Below, one piece after another: positions 61,733 to 64,000 of a DNA stretch of 64,000 nucleotides; within the stretch, counting starts at the first letter, position 1; each line of letters starts with the position of its first letter. The position numbers were made by a program, and so were the translations under genes. This stretch comes from Paenibacillus sp. FSL H7-0326 (GTDB taxonomy: Bacteria; Bacillota; Bacilli; Paenibacillales; Paenibacillaceae): assembly GCF_001955535.1 (NCBI RefSeq), contig NZ_MPVN01000005.1, positions 310,001 through 374,000 on the forward strand. The letters run 5' to 3'. The notes under the pieces are model-generated. The model had not been told where the DNA came from. It saw only the letters and a list, made by a program, of their open reading frames with translations, and ran no database searches.

Positions 61733-63340
61733 TTATCTTCTCCGGATCAGCGAGCCGCTTCGTACGCCTGGGCCTGCTGATATTTGGCATTCTTCCTGCC
61801 CGCTTGAGACTCCGTAGACAATGCCGGTACTATCTGACCCTGTCACCATGAGCAGCCTTCCATCAGCTCCTAGTCCATCGATCTCAGACAGCTCTACACC
61901 ACGGCATTGATGCAGGCTGACAAGAGAGCCCTGATCCACCTTTGCTGTAATATGTGTCAGCTCCAGATGCTTGGCCTGAGAACATACAAAGCCGTTTACC
62001 GCGTGTACGTGGTAATTGTTCACACTTATATCTTCCACAGGCATTTCAGCGAGACCACTTACGTACATTGCAGTTTGGGCTCCGCTGCATACCACCTCAC
62101 GAATGGAAATGTTACGAAAAATCGGCGTCCCCTCGCCCACGGCATAGATCTTCTCATCTCCTCGGCCCGAACCTTCCTTTCCCTCATAGAAGAGCGAGAA
62201 GGAAATGGCCTCCTTTGTGATATCAAGCATCCGGATCCGCTCAATGATAATATCCTCTACGATCCCGCCGCGGCCTCTCGCGCTCTTAAAGCGCAGACCG
62301 ATATCGGTTCCCATAAACATGCAATCGGAGACTCGAACATGCCGAACGCCTCCGGACATTTCGCTGCCGATGACAAAGCCGCCATGCCCATGATAGACCG
62401 TAGAGTGGCGAATGGTCACATATTCAGTAGGGATGCCAAGCTCGCGCCCCTCTGCGTCTTTGCCTGATTTAAGACAGATGGCATCGTCTCCGACATCGAA
62501 GGAGCAGTACTCAACGAGCGCATGCCTTACTGAATCCAGATCGAGCCCGTCCCCGTTCTGTGCATACCAAGGATTCCTAACGTTTACTTGGCGAATCGTG
62601 ACATGCTCACAGGCCCATGGGTGCAGGTTCCAGGCCGGGGAATTCTGAAAGGTAACTCCTTCCAAGAGCACTCGCTTACAGCGGCGCAGACTGAGCAGAT
62701 TAGGACGCAGATATTCATGAGCTGGCTCATAAGCTGCCTTATCCCGCACACCGGACGTATGCAGTGCTTCTGTGAAGGACGCCCCGTTCATTGCCCGTTC
62801 GGACGGCCACCATATGGAATTACCCCCTCCACGCTCATTAACGGCACCACCGGAGGCGACGAGTGCTTCCCAGGCTGAAGCGGTGAGCTTGTTCTGCTTC
62901 ACGGGTCTCCATGCGTCACCGCTTCCATCGAATATACCTTCCCCGGTTATAGCCACATCTGTGAGATTCTCTCCGTCCAGCGGAGATCTTGAGCGTATCG
63001 CCTGACGTCCTTCATAGCTTGATAGAATAAGCGGATAATCAGTATATTCTCTGCTAAACCGAACCAGTGCCCCCCGCTCTAAATGCAGCTCTGTTCGGCT
63101 CTGAAGCAGGATTGGCCCTGTCAGCCATATACCGGCAGGGATAATGACTCTGCCCCCGCCCGCCTGAGCACAGGCCGTCAATGCTGAATTAATATGATCC
63201 GTATTATCGTATAGACCATTGCCTATAGCACCAAAATCCACAATTTGAAATTCTCGCTGCGGAATATCCGGCAGTTCGACATGATACAGAGCAGCTTCGG
63301 TCCCATCGATCTCATGCACGTTCAGTTCCTTCACAGGCAT
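61733..63340 (-). CDS. Glycoside hydrolase family 28 (polygalacturonase-type)
   Basis: A 535-residue right-handed beta-helix enzyme without a signal peptide, so it is probably cytoplasmic. GH28 active-site motifs are NGDGLDLDS, VGDDAICLKSGKD (catalytic Asp pair), HGHGGFVIGSE and RFKSARGRGG. This type acts on oligogalacturonides or other pectin-derived chains. The ATG at 63340 follows AAAGGAG by 5 bases; the frame also opens at a TTG one codon earlier. It stands alone downstream of nikR's direction, divergent from the amino-acid ABC gene. Confidence 0.92.
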   Translation of the reverse strand: MPVKELNVHEIDGTEAALYHVELPDIPQREFQIVDFGAIGNGLYDNTDHINSALTACAQAGGGRVIIPAGIWLTGPILLQSRTELHLERGALVRFSREYTDYPLILSSYEGRQAIRSRSPLDGENLTDVAITGEGIFDGSGDAWRPVKQNKLTASAWEALVASGGAVNERGGGNSIWWPSERAMNGASFTEALHTSGVRDKAAYEPAHEYLRPNLLSLRRCKRVLLEGVTFQNSPAWNLHPWACEHVTIRQVNVRNPWYAQNGDGLDLDSVRHALVEYCSFDVGDDAICLKSGKDAEGRELGIPTEYVTIRHSTVYHGHGGFVIGSEMSGGVRHVRVSDCMFMGTDIGLRFKSARGRGGIVEDIIIERIRMLDITKEAISFSLFYEGKEGSGRGDEKIYAVGEGTPIFRNISIREVVCSGAQTAMYVSGLAEMPVEDISVNNYHVHAVNGFVCSQAKHLELTHITAKVDQGSLVSLHQCRGVELSEIDGLGADGRLLMVTGSDSTGIVYGVSSGQEECQISAGPGVRSGSLIRRR

Positions 63341-63688
63341 CAAATCTCCTTTGCTTTTATATTAATGAAGTGCAGGATTCCATCGCTCTCCCGTGATATA
63401 TTCGCAGCTTCTCTACCATATTCCTTGCAAAAAAGATCATATTTTTGAAAATATTGCTTATTTATGTTTTAAGACCCATTTTATATATAAATCACGAATA
63501 TATATTTCATTATTTCTAACAAGTAACTCACACCTATACAACAAAAGTACTAGATCAATTGCTACTTATGTAATGTTTCATGACAAATAGATTGCTCTAC
63601 TCTTTGGTCTTATTGTATCATTATATTCATATTTCCTTTATATTCCTTAGATGGATGAGTAGAAATAGAAAAGGGCGGTGATCTCCCA
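63341..63688. other. Divergent intergenic region, no gene seen
   Basis: About 350 bases of AT-rich DNA between the GH28 gene and the ABC ATPase gene. I saw no open frame with a ribosome site, no riboswitch motif and no convincing terminator; it should contain the two divergent promoters, which I could not place. Confidence 0.6.
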
Positions 63689-64000
63689 TTGATTGAGTTT
63701 AAAAATGTTAACAAACATTACGGCAGCTTCCACGTACTCAAGAATATCGACCTCCAGATTAAGGAAGGGGAAGTCGTCGTGATCATCGGTCCATCCGGTT
63801 CAGGCAAGAGTACCCTGCTGCGCTGCATCAATCGTCTGGAGACGATATCTGGTGGAGAGCTGCATGTCAGCGGTGTTCCTCTGCATCAGCGCAAGATCGA
63901 CATCAATAAATTCCGCAAAGACATCAGCATGGTATTTCAGCATTTTAATCTATACCCCCACAAGAAGGTTATTGAGAATATTACACTGGCTCCCATCAAG
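63689..64000 (+). CDS. Polar amino acid ABC transporter ATP-binding protein (GlnQ-like), cut at the window end
   Basis: An open frame of 104 codons from a TTG at 63689 (MIEFKNVNKHYGSFHVLKNI), 7 bases after GGGCGGTGA. It has Walker A GPSGSGKST and the Q-loop MVFQHFNLYPHKKVIENI, typical of the GlnQ/ArtP group that drives uptake of glutamine, arginine or other polar amino acids. The signature and Walker B lie beyond the window. Confidence 0.9.
   Translation, partial: MIEFKNVNKHYGSFHVLKNIDLQIKEGEVVVIIGPSGSGKSTLLRCINRLETISGGELHVSGVPLHQRKIDINKFRKDISMVFQHFNLYPHKKVIENITLAPIK

Noticed and set aside
1..64000. CRISPR arrays, IS elements, tRNA or rRNA genes, prophage
   Set aside because: I scanned for repeats, transposase motifs, tRNA-like cloverleafs and phage genes and saw none.

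Overview
The window looks like chromosomal DNA of a Paenibacillus-type endospore-forming Firmicute. I infer this from the strong AGGAGG-type ribosome sites, frequent GTG/TTG starts, T-box, glycine and TPP leaders, a CcpA-type cre site, YesM/YesN two-component pairs beside sugar ABC transporters, a Spo0E-like peptide and a CsoR/CopZ/CopA set. No rRNA, tRNA, transposase, prophage or CRISPR array was seen. Both ends cut a gene: an OFA-type MFS transporter on the left and an amino-acid ABC ATPase on the right.

Layout. 1-3.8 kb: MFS gene (partial), LysR regulator, SDR oxidoreductase and luciferase-like monooxygenase. 3.9-5.9 kb: L-serine dehydratase sdaAB-sdaAA under a tandem glycine riboswitch. 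6.1-7.4 kb: MFS exporter. 7.5-11.4 kb: pstSCAB phosphate uptake with a Pho-box-like site. 11.6-13.2 kb: a LysR regulator and a Gly/Pro-rich protein of unknown function. 13.4-20.3 kb: maltodextrin uptake (malEFG), a lipoprotein alpha-amylase and a divergent LacI-type regulator with several CAAACGTTTG-like operators. 20.6-22.5 kb: an overlapping gene pair that resembles a split sigma factor, with a LexA-like box, opposite a 361-residue unknown protein. 22.7-27.4 kb: a LysM-tailed 5'-nucleotidase, a PPOX-fold protein and serS with a T-box. 27.5-31.7 kb: TPP-riboswitch operon for a pyrimidine/thiamine-precursor ABC transporter with a thiamine-binding protein and a TatD-type hydrolase.

32-40.7 kb: a carbohydrate locus (YesM/YesN two-component pair, sugar ABC transporter, GH43 beta-xylosidase, AraC regulator). 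40.8-42.9 kb: nitroreductase, DoxX and TetR genes with a perfect operator palindrome. 43.0-44.8 kb: ECF sigma factor and membrane-anchored partner. 45-48.2 kb: copA, copZ and csoR with two CsoR-type operators. 48.4-53.3 kb: DUF5317 membrane protein, a 30-residue hydrophobic peptide, a GGDEF/HD-GYP c-di-GMP protein, a Spo0E-like peptide and a NarL-type two-component pair. 53.4-55.4 kb: DUF445 and cupin genes. 55.5-61.6 kb: nikABCDE-like nickel importer with nikR, a perfect operator palindrome and a 71-residue CxxC protein. 61.7-63.3 kb: GH28 polygalacturonase-family enzyme.

Taken together this is a saprophyte's nutrient-acquisition segment: uptake of phosphate, maltodextrin, hemicellulose sugars, thiamine precursors and nickel, each beside its own sensor. 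The least explained parts are the split-sigma pair with its LexA-like box, the DUF5317/30-residue peptide/c-di-GMP group, the TatD hydrolase in the thiamine operon, and the small CxxC protein in the nickel locus.
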